A stretch of DNA of 64,000 nt, taken from Shimia haliotis (GTDB taxonomy: Bacteria; Pseudomonadota; Alphaproteobacteria; Rhodobacterales; Rhodobacteraceae). The stretch covers positions 992,001 to 1,056,000 of the forward strand of contig NZ_FOSZ01000001.1 in assembly GCF_900114415.1 (NCBI RefSeq), in the 5' to 3' direction. The translations under genes and the position numbers were made by a program. Positions 17,177 through 26,700 of this stretch are shown here, in pieces (within the stretch, counting starts at the first letter, position 1; every line of letters begins with the position of its first letter). The notes beneath the pieces were generated by a model that ran no database searches, was not told the origin of the DNA, and saw nothing but the letters and a program-made list of their open reading frames with translations.

Positions 17177-17862
17177 GCCCGAAGGTCGATACCCATCCAA
17201 CAAAACCGCTTTCCAACTCTCAGCGCGCGTTTCTGTCCCTTCGTGACATGATTTTTGCGGGCGAACTAGCCCCAGGCTCCGATCATCTGGAAAGTGAACT
17301 TGCAAAGCAGTTGGGCGTGTCCCGCACACCGATACGCGAGGCCGCTCTTATGTTGGAAAGCCAGGGCTTGTTGGAGCTTCGTCCCCGCAAAGGCGTGCGT
17401 ATTCTGCCGGTGTCTCCGGACGACATGGCCGAAATATATGATGTTTTGACCGAGCTGGAATGCCTGGCCGCGCGCAATGCGGCGGACAAAGGCTTTTCAG
17501 AGCCAGACCTTCACCTCCTCGCCAAAGCCATTGAAGACATGGAAGTGGCTGTGGACCAAAACAATCTGGAGGAATGGGCGGAGGCAGATGACCGCTTTCA
17601 CCACACACTGGTTTCCCTTGGTGGCAATTCCCGGGCCTCGGCAATGTTTGATATGATGAACGATCAGGTCCGCCGTGCCCGCACAGTAACCCTGTTCATA
17701 CGCCCCCTGCCGATAAAGTCCAACGAAGACCACCGCCAAGTCTACGAAGCGATCAAATTAGGAGACGCCAGTACTGCAGATGCCGTGCATCGCGCCCACC
17801 GGCAAAATGCCAAAAACATGATGCTGGACCTGCTTCAAAAACACCGCTTACGCGGAGTTTGA
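17173..17862 (+). CDS. GntR-family transcription regulator, FCD (FadR) type
   Basis: Protein of 229 residues starting at GTG. The winged helix-turn-helix at about 15-80 includes LESELAKQLGVSRTPIREAALML. The all-helical FCD domain at about 95-220 has the metal- or ligand-binding residues of the group (ADDRFHHTLVSLGGN and the C-terminal VHRAHRQNAKNM). It is the last gene of the plus-strand operon, overlapping the upstream gene by 4 bases. It likely represses both divergent operons until a pathway acid binds; the palindromes at 14957-14987 are the likely target. Confidence 0.9.
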   Translation: MSPKVDTHPTKPLSNSQRAFLSLRDMIFAGELAPGSDHLESELAKQLGVSRTPIREAALMLESQGLLELRPRKGVRILPVSPDDMAEIYDVLTELECLAARNAADKGFSEPDLHLLAKAIEDMEVAVDQNNLEEWAEADDRFHHTLVSLGGNSRASAMFDMMNDQVRRARTVTLFIRPLPIKSNEDHRQVYEAIKLGDASTADAVHRAHRQNAKNMMLDLLQKHRLRGV

Positions 17863-18382
17863 GCCTACGTTGCCTATTTGGGATATTCGCCGAGCCAAAA
17901 TGGGTGATTTGCAGGAGCCAGAACTCATTTGACTGAAATGCTCCCCGCAAGCGCTCGGTTTAAACGTGAAGAGCTCCAAATCTCCAATCCCAGACCTTCG
18001 GCTCCGCTGTAAACTCAAAGTGCATTGCCGCTTTTGGAAGAAGCTGGGCATCGTTCATTTACAGAACCGACATTGATGTGAAACGTAACGACAGCTGTCC
18101 GCCCATTGTGTCGAGCGTCGCAATCGGCCCGAAGCGGTCATTGGGGACAATTGAGGTGGAAGACCCATTTGCAACACAAGTTGCCTTTCGGGTAGCGCGG
18201 GCCTTCTAACACTGACAGCCAGCAGCGCGATTGATCAGCAACGTTTGCAGGACAATAGATTTGTGCAAGAGTAAAGCGTTGGGGGTATAAATTTCGCCTG
18301 CCAGTGAAAGCTCAATACTCCGTTGGCCGAACCGGTTTTTCTGGAAGTGGTCTGCGGATCTCAATTATGGGAGTGCACGCTA
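17863..18382. other. Intergenic region upstream of the AsmA-like gene
   Basis: About 520 bases with no supported gene. Frames are short and without ribosome binding sites. No clear terminator follows the GntR gene. The promoter of the AsmA-like gene should be in the right half. Confidence 0.35.
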
Positions 18383-21103
18383 TTGAGACGTATACTACTG
18401 AAGGTGCTTGGCTGGATTGTCTTTGCAGTTCTTACCGTTTGTGTTCTTGTCTGGCTGGTGCTTGCCACCCCCCTTTTTAGCGACTTTCGCAAAACCTTCG
18501 TCGCGGATCTTTTGACCGACCAACTTGGTCAACCGTTTCTCATTGAGGGTGATGCGCGCGTTGTTTTGGCAGGAACGACATTGGTGCATGTGAGCGGTGC
18601 GCGTATTCCGAGCGAAAACATTCCCTCGCTGAATCTGGCTGAGCTGGACCTGCTGGAATGGGAACTGAATCTCCCAGCCCTGTTGGACGGGCGCATCGAC
18701 ATTGACAATTTGGCGATCGATGGCTTGCAGACAAACTTGATTACGCAGGCAGACGGCACCACAAGCTGGACCAAAAACAACAACCAACAGGCCGGACAGA
18801 AGAACGAAGAAGCCGACCAAGACCCCCCTGAAAAGGAGGACGTCAATCAAGACGCTTCCACGGCGGATCAAGCGAAACCAACGATCATTTCTTTTTTGAG
18901 CGGTCGAACCGTGTCGTTCAGCAACATCGGCCTTGTTTCGAAAGACGAAGCAAGCGGTTTTGAGTTCGACTTCCAGCTCGAAAAAATTCTGCTGGAACAA
19001 CTTGAAGGCGGGAATTTGGTCTCTGTTACCGGCGAAGGCTCTGTCAACGGCGAGCGTTTTACGTGGGACGGGAAATTCCCCGACGGCGCAGCTTTCACCA
19101 ACTTGGTGGAGTTTGGCGACATATCCTTGAGCTACAATGGGGCGCGTGTGCCGAACTCATCCGATAGTTATACAGCAAAATTGGCGCTCGATACCGGCCA
19201 GATTGGCGATGTTTTTGAAGCGCTGGGACTGGTGCGCAGCCTTGAGGGCGTCGGAACTGTGTCAATGGATGTGACCAGCGCGCCGGATCGCCTCGCGCTG
19301 CATAATTTGCAAACCTCACTAACCCTCGACAAAGGGCAGGCCATTTCGATCACCGGCAACATTGACAATGTGCTTTCAAACGCCGGATTTGACCTTCTCA
19401 TTGACGCGCGATTGCATCCCGAAGGCCAACCGCCTGCCGCGGCCGACAGTCTCAAGAACCTGAAGCTCAGGGAAATCAAAGCGCATATTGTGAATGTCGA
19501 TGACAAGCTGAAGTTCGAAGAACTTCTTGTTTTGACCAATGCGTTTGATCAAGGGTTGGATCGCGTTGGACCGATCTCAATCGGTCACATCTACCGCTCA
19601 GAGGCCAAGACGCTTGGTCTGCGGGATATCGCACTTCAGGCTGGCCCAGAGGCAAACCCCTATCTGGTGGCCAAAGGCGACATTGGTGATGTGTTGAACT
19701 TGGGCCTTGTTGATCTCAATGGTCGACTTCATGGGGAAGCCGATTTGCTACTGAAGAATCTGCCGACCGAAGAGGTGGCCAAGTTCGGCGGGGTAGAAGC
19801 AGACTTTAGCATTTCGGATCACGACGGCGCATTGAGCCTGCGGAAATTGAATGCCCGTACTGTGAACACCGAATTATGGACGCTTCAGGCGAATTTGGTT
19901 ATCGCAAGTATCGAGGAGCTTGCCGGACTGAAGCTCGGTTTTGATTTTGGCGTTTCAGACACCGCACCCTTTCTTGCCGCATTGGGCCTCGATCCAGTCG
20001 ACGTGGAAAGCCTGAGCACCAGCTTATCCCTGGAAGGCGCCGCCAAGGAGGCAAAGATCGGTGTTGGTTTCCTCGCCGATGAAACCGATCTCAGCACGCA
20101 AGTTTCCTTTGATCTCAGTCAAGACATCAATGTGGTGCGTGGAAAAATTGAGAGCCAGCGCATGCGACTATCTGATCTACGAGAAGGCGCAAAAATCTTT
20201 GTTCAGCTGTCGGAACGCAGCAAAGCGCAAAAGATGGCCGCAGAAGATCAGGAAATCGACGATGGCCCGCCTATCCAGCCTTTGGTGTTAGAAAAGAACG
20301 ACGGCATTTTTGACCTGAAGCGTATTCTGACTGAAACCGACTTGGAAATCGATTTGGTCATTGCTGAGTTTGTTGGTGATGCAGGTACATCTTCAATGAA
20401 TAGCAGGTTCATTGCCAAGAAAGGGCAAATTCAAGCCGGACCACTTGAGCTGTATCTTGGGCCAGGTTTCTTTAAAGTGACCGCCTCAATGGACGCAGTC
20501 AATGATCCCGAGCGCGTGCGCGTCGAGGGCACAACGAGCGGCTGGGATTTTGGTGAAATCCTCAAAGCAGTGGGCGTTGATATTCAGGCGCATGGTTTAT
20601 TGTCCGCCAATGTGGATGTCACAGGTAACATCAGTTCCGGTAAAGCCTTTGCCAATTCAATGGCCGGATGGGCGACGCTAAACATGCGCAATGGCGCGAT
20701 TGCCACCAGCCTATTGGAACTGGCCGGATTGGGTATTTTCCCGTGGTTGGTATCCAAGGAGTTTTCCGAAGGTGAAACACAGATTGTCTGCGTCAAAGCC
20801 CCGATTTCCATAAACGCAGGGAAGGTGTCTTTTGACTCGGTTGTTGCGGAAACGGCGAGCGTGCAACTTGTGGTTAAAGGCGCCGTGGACTGGGTCCGCG
20901 ATTCAATTGCAATCCGCGCAGAACCTCGCCGGGTAGGCGTGCCACTTGCCAGAAGTGCATGGCCGTTTGACGTAGAAGGCAAATTGTCTGACCCCAAATT
21001 TAAGTTGGACATTGGAGGCTCGCGCAGCCGGCGTAATGACGGCGCGGATGAGATGCCCGCAAACCGTGAGCCATGCACACCCGATTTTGAGCAGCTCCAA
21101 TGA
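18383..21103 (+). CDS. AsmA-family protein
   Basis: Large envelope protein of about 906 residues. A single N-terminal membrane segment (ILLKVLGWIVFAVLTVCVLVW) is followed by a long periplasmic beta-rich region starting with LLTDQLGQPFLIEGDARVVL, typical of AsmA-like proteins that bridge the periplasm and help lipid transport or outer-membrane assembly. A charged Glu/Asp/Asn/Gln linker lies at about 130-170. The C-terminal AsmA domain contains GWATLNMRNGAIATSLLELAGLGIFPWL. The start is a TTG at 18383 with GGAG 10 bases upstream; another TTG at 18323 is in frame but would place 20 residues before the membrane anchor. Family call is good; substrate unknown. Confidence 0.82.
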   Translation: MRRILLKVLGWIVFAVLTVCVLVWLVLATPLFSDFRKTFVADLLTDQLGQPFLIEGDARVVLAGTTLVHVSGARIPSENIPSLNLAELDLLEWELNLPALLDGRIDIDNLAIDGLQTNLITQADGTTSWTKNNNQQAGQKNEEADQDPPEKEDVNQDASTADQAKPTIISFLSGRTVSFSNIGLVSKDEASGFEFDFQLEKILLEQLEGGNLVSVTGEGSVNGERFTWDGKFPDGAAFTNLVEFGDISLSYNGARVPNSSDSYTAKLALDTGQIGDVFEALGLVRSLEGVGTVSMDVTSAPDRLALHNLQTSLTLDKGQAISITGNIDNVLSNAGFDLLIDARLHPEGQPPAAADSLKNLKLREIKAHIVNVDDKLKFEELLVLTNAFDQGLDRVGPISIGHIYRSEAKTLGLRDIALQAGPEANPYLVAKGDIGDVLNLGLVDLNGRLHGEADLLLKNLPTEEVAKFGGVEADFSISDHDGALSLRKLNARTVNTELWTLQANLVIASIEELAGLKLGFDFGVSDTAPFLAALGLDPVDVESLSTSLSLEGAAKEAKIGVGFLADETDLSTQVSFDLSQDINVVRGKIESQRMRLSDLREGAKIFVQLSERSKAQKMAAEDQEIDDGPPIQPLVLEKNDGIFDLKRILTETDLEIDLVIAEFVGDAGTSSMNSRFIAKKGQIQAGPLELYLGPGFFKVTASMDAVNDPERVRVEGTTSGWDFGEILKAVGVDIQAHGLLSANVDVTGNISSGKAFANSMAGWATLNMRNGAIATSLLELAGLGIFPWLVSKEFSEGETQIVCVKAPISINAGKVSFDSVVAETASVQLVVKGAVDWVRDSIAIRAEPRRVGVPLARSAWPFDVEGKLSDPKFKLDIGGSRSRRNDGADEMPANREPCTPDFEQLQ

Positions 21104-21126
21104 GCTTGAATCGTCAGGAGTAAGAC

Positions 21127-21615
21127 ATGAAAATTTTGCCATTAGTCTTTGTTCTCAGCTTACCAGTCGCCGCGATAGCTCAGTCTCACTCCCAGTTTGG
21201 GACGTCCGGAGAATGGGCGATCAAGATCAATCCTATCAATGGCAATGGCTGCTATATGGAAAAGCAGTTCGACAGCGGCAGCCTGGTGCAAATTGGGGCG
21301 GTCCCAGACAAAGATGGCGCGTTTTTTGCGATCTACAATGCGGCTTTTGAAGGCGTGGTGGATGGCGAAGTGGGCAGCGTTTTGTTGGACTTCGGTGACA
21401 GCCGGTTTCAAGGCGAAGTGGTTGGCGCCTTTTTTGATGGTCTGCCGGGCGGATACGCCTTTTTTGACAATCCCGAATTTGCCTCTGAATTCGGCAAGCG
21501 TACGTCCGTGCGCGTGCAGGGAAAATCGGAAGAGTTTGAAGAGATAGATCTCAGCGGCAGCATGAAAGGGCTTCAAGTGATCCAGACGTGTCAAGAAGAG
21601 CAGGAAGCCAATTAA
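21127..21615 (+). CDS. Small secreted protein of unknown function
   Basis: Protein of 162 residues with a signal peptide (MKILPLVFVLSLPVAAIAQ). The mature part is rich in Phe, Gly and acidic residues and holds two Cys (GNGCYMEKQF and IQTCQEEQEAN), which might pair. The shape resembles small periplasmic proteins with one beta-sandwich domain, but I do not recognise a family. It starts 23 bases after the AsmA-like gene with CAGGAG upstream, so the two are probably co-transcribed and may share an envelope role. Confidence 0.7.
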   Translation: MKILPLVFVLSLPVAAIAQSHSQFGTSGEWAIKINPINGNGCYMEKQFDSGSLVQIGAVPDKDGAFFAIYNAAFEGVVDGEVGSVLLDFGDSRFQGEVVGAFFDGLPGGYAFFDNPEFASEFGKRTSVRVQGKSEEFEEIDLSGSMKGLQVIQTCQEEQEAN

Positions 21616-21627
21616 AACATCCCACCT

Positions 21628-21950
21628 TTAACCTGCAATATATCCGGCAGCCTTCAAGTAGTTCCTGCACTCTTTCGGCGAGAAAAGGTCGCAGATTTCT
21701 GAAAGTGCTGGGAACAAATCTGTAAAGGTTCGCAAGCCGATGATGCGCAGATGCGCTTTGATTTTGGAGAATACCATCTCGATCGGGGTCAGGCCGGGGT
21801 TTTAGGGCGGCAAGAACAGGAACGAGCATGCGGCTGCGCATGAACACCGATCTCATCCGACGGCACACCAACCAGTTCTGACAAGGTCATGTCAGCGTCT
21901 TGATCGATCAGTTTGATCCTCCGTTCGCTAACTATACGGGCGGACCACTT
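21628..21950 (-). pseudogene. IS630-family transposase remnant
   Basis: The minus strand reads in frame as the end of an IS630-type DDE transposase: TPIEMVFSKIKAHLRIIGL, then ICDLFSPKECRNYLKAAGY and a stop at 21628-21630. The usual PPYSPDLNP motif is broken by a stop codon (LPP, stop, NPGLTPIEM). Before it, a stretch resembling an N-terminal transposase region (LIDQDADMTLSELVGV) is joined directly, so the middle with the first catalytic Asp residues is deleted. The remnant abuts the truncated recombinase and probably caused its truncation. Confidence 0.7.
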
Positions 21951-21952
21951 CA

Positions 21953-22615
21953 GTGGGGGAGGATCACGCGAAGGTAGAACAACTATCTCTCTTAGCAAAT
22001 CACGCTATTGAATTAGAGTGGATCACCTCCAATCCAGCTTCAGGCGTAGAAAAGCTAAAAGGTGGAGAATATGAACCATGGCCCGAGGACAAATTAGCAG
22101 CCTTTGAGGCCCATTGTACGCAAAACGAACTGTCGACAGCGCTGACTGCTTACCACCTATGCATTGGCACCGGCCAACGGATTGGAGACGTGGTCAAAAT
22201 GGAATGGGAACATTTTGACGGCGAATACGTGGAAGTTTTGCAAGAAAAGACAGGCACCCGTGTCTGGATCTATTGCCCTTCCCGTCTTCGCTCGTTTCTG
22301 AACAACCTACCTCGCAGCGGCAGATATGTCATCGCCAAGAATCTAACACAGCCAGTGTCCAAGCGCAGGGTGCAGTTTTTGGTGCAAGAGGTCCGAAAGG
22401 CGATAAAGGCTCAGAAATATGTGATCCATGGATGGCGCTACAACGCGGCGCGTGAACTTGCAGAAGCTGGTTGTAGCGACGTCGAAATTCAATCTGTCAC
22501 CGGTCACAAAACATTGGCAATGGTACAGAAATATCGCGCGCAAGCCAATCAGAAGCGACTCAGCAAGTCTGCGCAATCCCGAAGAACAGAACAAAAGCAA
22601 AACATGAAAATGTGA
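21953..22615 (+). pseudogene. Tyrosine recombinase (phage-type integrase), N-terminally truncated
   Basis: Open frame of 220 codons from a GTG that covers the end of the core-binding domain and the whole catalytic domain. All visible catalytic residues are present: Arg76 (GTGQRIGDVV), His159 and Arg162 (IHGWRYNAA), His185 (TGHKT) and Tyr194 (VQKYRAQ). A complete integrase would have about 150 more N-terminal residues, including the arm-binding domain. The left end coincides with the IS630 remnant. The gene lies 76 bases from the 3' end of tRNA-Leu, the usual place for an integrase relative to its tRNA attachment site. I infer a remnant of an integrated element, not a working gene. Confidence 0.8.
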
Positions 22616-22691
22616 AAATAAGTGTGAAACTATACTTTCAGCAGGCTCGCAACCGCCAACGCAAACTACAGTTTATCCTTTAAAATCAATG

Positions 22692-22776
22692 TGGTGCGGG
22701 TGAAGGGACTCGAACCCCCACGCCTCGCGGCGCCAGAACCTAAATCTGGTGCGTCTACCAATTCCGCCACACCCGC
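22692..22776 (-). tRNA. tRNA-Leu (anticodon UAG)
   Basis: 85 bases including an encoded CCA end. The acceptor arms are GCGGGTG and CACCCGC with A as discriminator. The anticodon loop reads TTTAGGT within a CCAGA/TCTGG stem, giving UAG. A long variable arm (GCCGCGAGGC) marks it as class II, and the T loop is GTTCGAGTC. Its 3' end faces the recombinase remnant, consistent with use as an attachment site. Confidence 0.95.
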
Positions 22777-22859
22777 ACGATTGAGCGCGTCTTAGCAAAG
22801 CTTTTTCGGGGATGCGAGAGGAAATCCGCACCGCATGCCACTTCCCGTGGTTTTCCCGC

Positions 22860-24509
22860 TTATCCCTCAGGCGCCAATGCCCGCAAAACCTGCGGCAACA
22901 TTTCCGGCAAATCCTCGGCAATCAGCCCCGGCCCAAAGGCCCGCGCGGATTCCACATGCAGCCAAGCCCCAGTCTCCGCAGCTGCCATCGGCGCAAAACC
23001 CCGCGCCAACAGCCCTGTTATGAACCCTGCAAGCACATCGCCTGACCCCGCCGTCGCCAACCACGGCGCCGCGCGCTCATAGACGGCCGCATTCACCGAA
23101 CACCGCCCATCGGGTGCCGCAATCACCGTATCCGCCCCTTTATAAAGCACAATACAGCCCGCCCGCGCCGCCGCCTCCCGCGTTGCGTCCACCTTGGAAT
23201 AGGCCGGCCCTTTCGTGGGCACCGCCGCAAGCTTCGCTCCAACATCAGGAAACAGCTTGGCAAACTCGCCGCCATGCGGCGTCAGCACACAATTCTCATG
23301 CAGCATCTGAAACAAGGCTTCGGGATCATCCGCAAAGGCCGACAACGCATCCGCATCCAACACCGTCGCCCGCTTCGCGGCCAAGGCAACGGGCGCCAAA
23401 TCCCGCGCCCGCTCAAGCCCCATTCCTGGTCCCAGGCACAGCGCATTCAACCGATTATCGCCCAATATCACGTCGAGCGCCGTGGCGTCCCCAACCCGCG
23501 TCAACATCAACGCCGTAATCTGACAGGCCACCTCTTGCTGCGCCGAGGGCGGCACCCCCAGCGTCACCAGCCCTGCACCAACCCGCAAAGCCCCCCGCGC
23601 TGCCAGCCGCGCCGCGCCGGTTTTGCCGGATCCGCCGGTGAGGATGAGAGCGTGACCGTGGGAATACTTGTGGCCCACATGTTTCCCCAGAGAGCGTGTT
23701 GGCCCATCAAGCAGCCAAACCCGTTCGTCCACAGGAACTGCAAGACTGCTCTTTCCCGCTTTGGTTAGCGGCTTGGCTTCAAGTCCAATGTCCTTGACGA
23801 TAATTTTCCCACAAACATCCGCTGCGAAATCGAGCCAGTGCCCAACTTTTGACCTATGAAACGTCACCGTCAGGTCAGCATCAAACCCGGTCCATTCCAC
23901 GTGATCAAAGTCAAGCTGAACGCCAGTGTCGGAATTCGTTCCAGTCGGATTATCAATCGCGACTCGTTTGTGTTTGCGCTCTTTGCCACTCATTGACGCA
24001 GAAAGAACAGTCAGCGTGTTGCCTAGCACTCCGTCGAGCGCCCTACTTGCACCCGTTCCCAGAAGAGCATCCACAACAAGGTCAAAATCGCCTTTGAGCA
24101 CGTGCATGTGTAGTTTGCTCGTGTATTCCGCAACCGCCCCAATCTGCAACCACCGCTCATAATTCACCTTCGCATCCGGCGGCAGCTTCTCGGCATCCCC
24201 ATACAGAAACACCTCCACTTCCCAGCCGCGCCCCTGCAACAGCCGCGCCACCACAAACCCGTCGCCGCCATTGTTCCCCGGCCCACACAGAACCACCGCC
24301 CTCTTCCTGTTGCCGGAAATACCTCGGGGGTCTGGGGGCTGGCCCCCAGCTACATCCCCCGCCTCATCCAGCTCCGGCCATTCCTCAAAAATCGCCTCAA
24401 CGACGCCCTGCCCAGCCCGCTCCATCAGCTCCAAACCGGTGACGTCTCCCGACTCAATCGCCGCCTGCTCAATGGCGCGCATTTGCGCAGCTGTCAGAAG
24501 GTCGCTCAT
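22860..24509 (-). CDS. nnr: Bifunctional NAD(P)HX epimerase / ADP-dependent dehydratase
   Basis: Fused repair enzyme of 549 residues. The N-terminal YjeF_N epimerase domain has MRAIEQAAIESGDVTGLELMER and GPGNNGGDGFVVARLL. The C-terminal YjeF_C dehydratase domain has GPTRSLGKHVGHKYSHG, ALCLGPGMG and the ATP/ADP site VLTPHGGEFAKLFPD with TAGSGDVLAG near the end. Together they repair hydrated NADH and NADPH. Residues 47-70 (LDEAGDVAGGQPPDPRGISG and the next four) are not part of the fold; they are encoded by a palindromic repeat inserted in frame just before the epimerase core motif. A middle segment of about 230-320 is also unusually different in base composition. The protein could still work, as the insertion lies in a surface-type linker. 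Confidence 0.9.
   Translation of the reverse strand: MSDLLTAAQMRAIEQAAIESGDVTGLELMERAGQGVVEAIFEEWPELDEAGDVAGGQPPDPRGISGNRKRAVVLCGPGNNGGDGFVVARLLQGRGWEVEVFLYGDAEKLPPDAKVNYERWLQIGAVAEYTSKLHMHVLKGDFDLVVDALLGTGASRALDGVLGNTLTVLSASMSGKERKHKRVAIDNPTGTNSDTGVQLDFDHVEWTGFDADLTVTFHRSKVGHWLDFAADVCGKIIVKDIGLEAKPLTKAGKSSLAVPVDERVWLLDGPTRSLGKHVGHKYSHGHALILTGGSGKTGAARLAARGALRVGAGLVTLGVPPSAQQEVACQITALMLTRVGDATALDVILGDNRLNALCLGPGMGLERARDLAPVALAAKRATVLDADALSAFADDPEALFQMLHENCVLTPHGGEFAKLFPDVGAKLAAVPTKGPAYSKVDATREAAARAGCIVLYKGADTVIAAPDGRCSVNAAVYERAAPWLATAGSGDVLAGFITGLLARGFAPMAAAETGAWLHVESARAFGPGLIAEDLPEMLPQVLRALAPEG
24300..24371. repeat. Palindromic repeat inserted within nnr
   Basis: A segment with ttcctgttgccggaaatacc followed by GGGG and a perfect 8-bp inverted repeat (ctgggggc-tg-gcccccag, 24332-24349). 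The first 25 bases recur with few changes at 41403-41430. In nnr it adds about 24 codons without breaking the frame. Confidence 0.7.
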
Positions 24510-24555
24510 TTCCCGTGCATCCCGCGATTCAATTCAGCGCAATTTCACGCCACAT

Positions 24556-24572
24556 TGCCTAAAATTTAGGCA
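24556..24572. promoter_or_regulatory. Perfect palindrome upstream of glnB
   Basis: tgcctaaa-a-tttaggca, 8-bp arms around one base, lies 112 bases before glnB and 47 bases before nnr on the other side. It is suited to a dimeric regulator. It does not fit the NtrC consensus as I remember it. Function unknown. Confidence 0.4.
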
Positions 24573-24626
24573 CAGCCCCAAAATCCACCCTCCGGAGCGG
24601 CCCTGCGTCACCCTATCCAATTGTGA

Positions 24627-25022
<396 letters not shown>

Positions 25023-25072
25023 TCCACTATTAATTCAACCAGTTTCCAACACTATCAGAAGGAAAGAAGAGA

Positions 25073-26479
25073 ATGAGCGCAGACGCAGTTCTCCAGATGA
25101 TCAAAGACGAAGACGCGGCATACGTGGACATCCGTTTCACCGACACCCGTGGCCGCCTTCAGCACGTCACCGTAGATGTTGATCTCGTCGACGAAGACTT
25201 CCTCGAAGAAGGCTTCATGTTTGACGGCTCCTCCATCGCGGGCTGGAAGTCGATCGAAAACTCCGACATGAAACTGATCCCCGACACCACGTCGGCCTAT
25301 GTTGATCCGTTCTATGCCGAAAAAACCATCTGCATCCACTGCTCCATCGTTGAGCCCGACACCGGCGAAGCCTACGAGCGTGACCCGCGCGGCACAGCCG
25401 AAAAAGCCGAAGCTTACCTCAAAGCATCCGGCATCGGTGATGTGGCCTACATGGGCCCCGAAGCAGAATTCTTCCTGTTTGACGACGTGCGTTTCGAGAA
25501 CAAAATCAACAAAGTTTCTTACGAAGTTGATGCCATCGACGGCTCCTGGAACTCCGACACCGAATACGAAATGGGCAACATGGGCCATCGTCCGGGCGTC
25601 AAGGGCGGCTATTTCCCTGTGAACCCGACCGACGATGCGCACGACCTGCGTTCCGAGATGCTCTCCACCATGAAGCGTCTGGGCATGAAAGTGGACAAGC
25701 ACCACCACGAGGTTGCCTCCTGTCAGCACGAGCTGGGCCTGATCTTTGACAGTCTGACCAAACAGGCCGACGAGCTGCAGAAGTATAAGTACGTGATCCA
25801 CAACGTGGCAGCGTCCTACGGCAAATCCGCAACCTTCATGCCCAAGCCGATCTATGGCGACAACGGCACCGGCATGCACGTGAACATGTCGATCTGGAAA
25901 GACGGCAAGCCGCTCTTTGCTGGCGACAAATATGCTGACCTGTCGAGCGAAGCTCTGTACTTCATCGGCGGCATCCTGAAGCACGCGAAAACGCTGAACG
26001 CCTTCACCAACCCGTCGACCAACTCCTACAAGCGTCTGATCCCGGGCTTCGAAGCACCTGTTCTGCGCGCCTACTCCGCACGCAACCGCTCCGGCTGTGT
26101 TCGTATTCCGTGGACCGAAAGCCCCAAAGCCAAGCGCGTTGAGGCCCGTTTCCCCGATCCGGCGGCGAACCCCTACCTGTGCTTCGCAGCGCTCCTGATG
26201 GCCGGCCTTGACGGCATCAAGAACAAGATCGATCCGGGCGAAGCCATGGACAAAAACCTCTACGATCTGCCGGCCGAAGAACTGGCTGACATCCCGACCG
26301 TATGTGGCTCCCTGCGCGAAGCTCTGGACAGCCTTGCGGCTGACCACGACTTCCTGCTGGCTGGCGACGTGTTCACCAAAGACCAGATCGAAGGCTACAT
26401 CGAACTGAAGATGGAAGAGGTTGAGCACTATGAGCACACCCCGCACCCCGTCGAGTTCGGCATGTACTACAGCTGCTAA
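25073..26479 (+). CDS. glnA: Glutamine synthetase, type I
   Basis: Dodecameric enzyme of 468 residues making glutamine from glutamate, ammonia and ATP. The catalytic signatures are clear: [10 protein letters not shown], the metal site [24 protein letters not shown] and [10 protein letters not shown]. Tyr397 in NLYDLPAEE is the adenylylation site, so it is regulated by GlnE and P-II. Length is typical of GS I-beta. The gene follows glnB by 50 bases and is followed by its own terminator. Expression from the glnB promoter is likely. Confidence 0.97.
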   Translation: MSADAVLQMIKDEDAAYVDIRFTDTRGRLQHVTVDVDLVDEDFLEEGFMFDGSSIAGWKSIENSDMKLIPDTTSAYVDPFYAEKTICIHCSIVEPDTGEAYERDPRGTAEKAEAYLKASGIGDVAYMGPEAEFFLFDDVRFENKINKVSYEVDAIDGSWNSDTEYEMGNMGHRPGVKGGYFPVNPTDDAHDLRSEMLSTMKRLGMKVDKHHHEVASCQHELGLIFDSLTKQADELQKYKYVIHNVAASYGKSATFMPKPIYGDNGTGMHVNMSIWKDGKPLFAGDKYADLSSEALYFIGGILKHAKTLNAFTNPSTNSYKRLIPGFEAPVLRAYSARNRSGCVRIPWTESPKAKRVEARFPDPAANPYLCFAALLMAGLDGIKNKIDPGEAMDKNLYDLPAEELADIPTVCGSLREALDSLAADHDFLLAGDVFTKDQIEGYIELKMEEVEHYEHTPHPVEFGMYYSC

Positions 26480-26500
26480 TCCGCAGACTTTGGACAGTGA

Positions 26501-26536
26501 AAAGAAAGGGCGCCCCTCGGGGTGCCCTTTTTCTTT
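26501..26536 (+). terminator. Terminator after glnA
   Basis: Stem aaagggcgcccc paired with ggggtgcccttt followed by T-rich sequence, 22 bases past the glnA stop. Confidence 0.85.
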
Positions 26537-26700
26537 GGGAATTGCCCGATGCAACAGCACTGCCATCAGGTGTCACGCACGCCGCCTCCCCCCGACGGCC
26601 AGCCCCAGCAAACTTACTCCCGTAACCGCAACTGGGCACCGCCACTGATCCATCCGATGGTTTGATGCGTAAACCCTGTGACCCAAACAAAAGGCACACA

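Noticed and set aside
25055-26566. Long minus-strand open frame of 503 codons opposite glnA
   Set aside because: It is the antisense shadow of glnA, with His/Val/Phe-rich composition caused by the codon bias of the real gene; no ribosome site or family motif.
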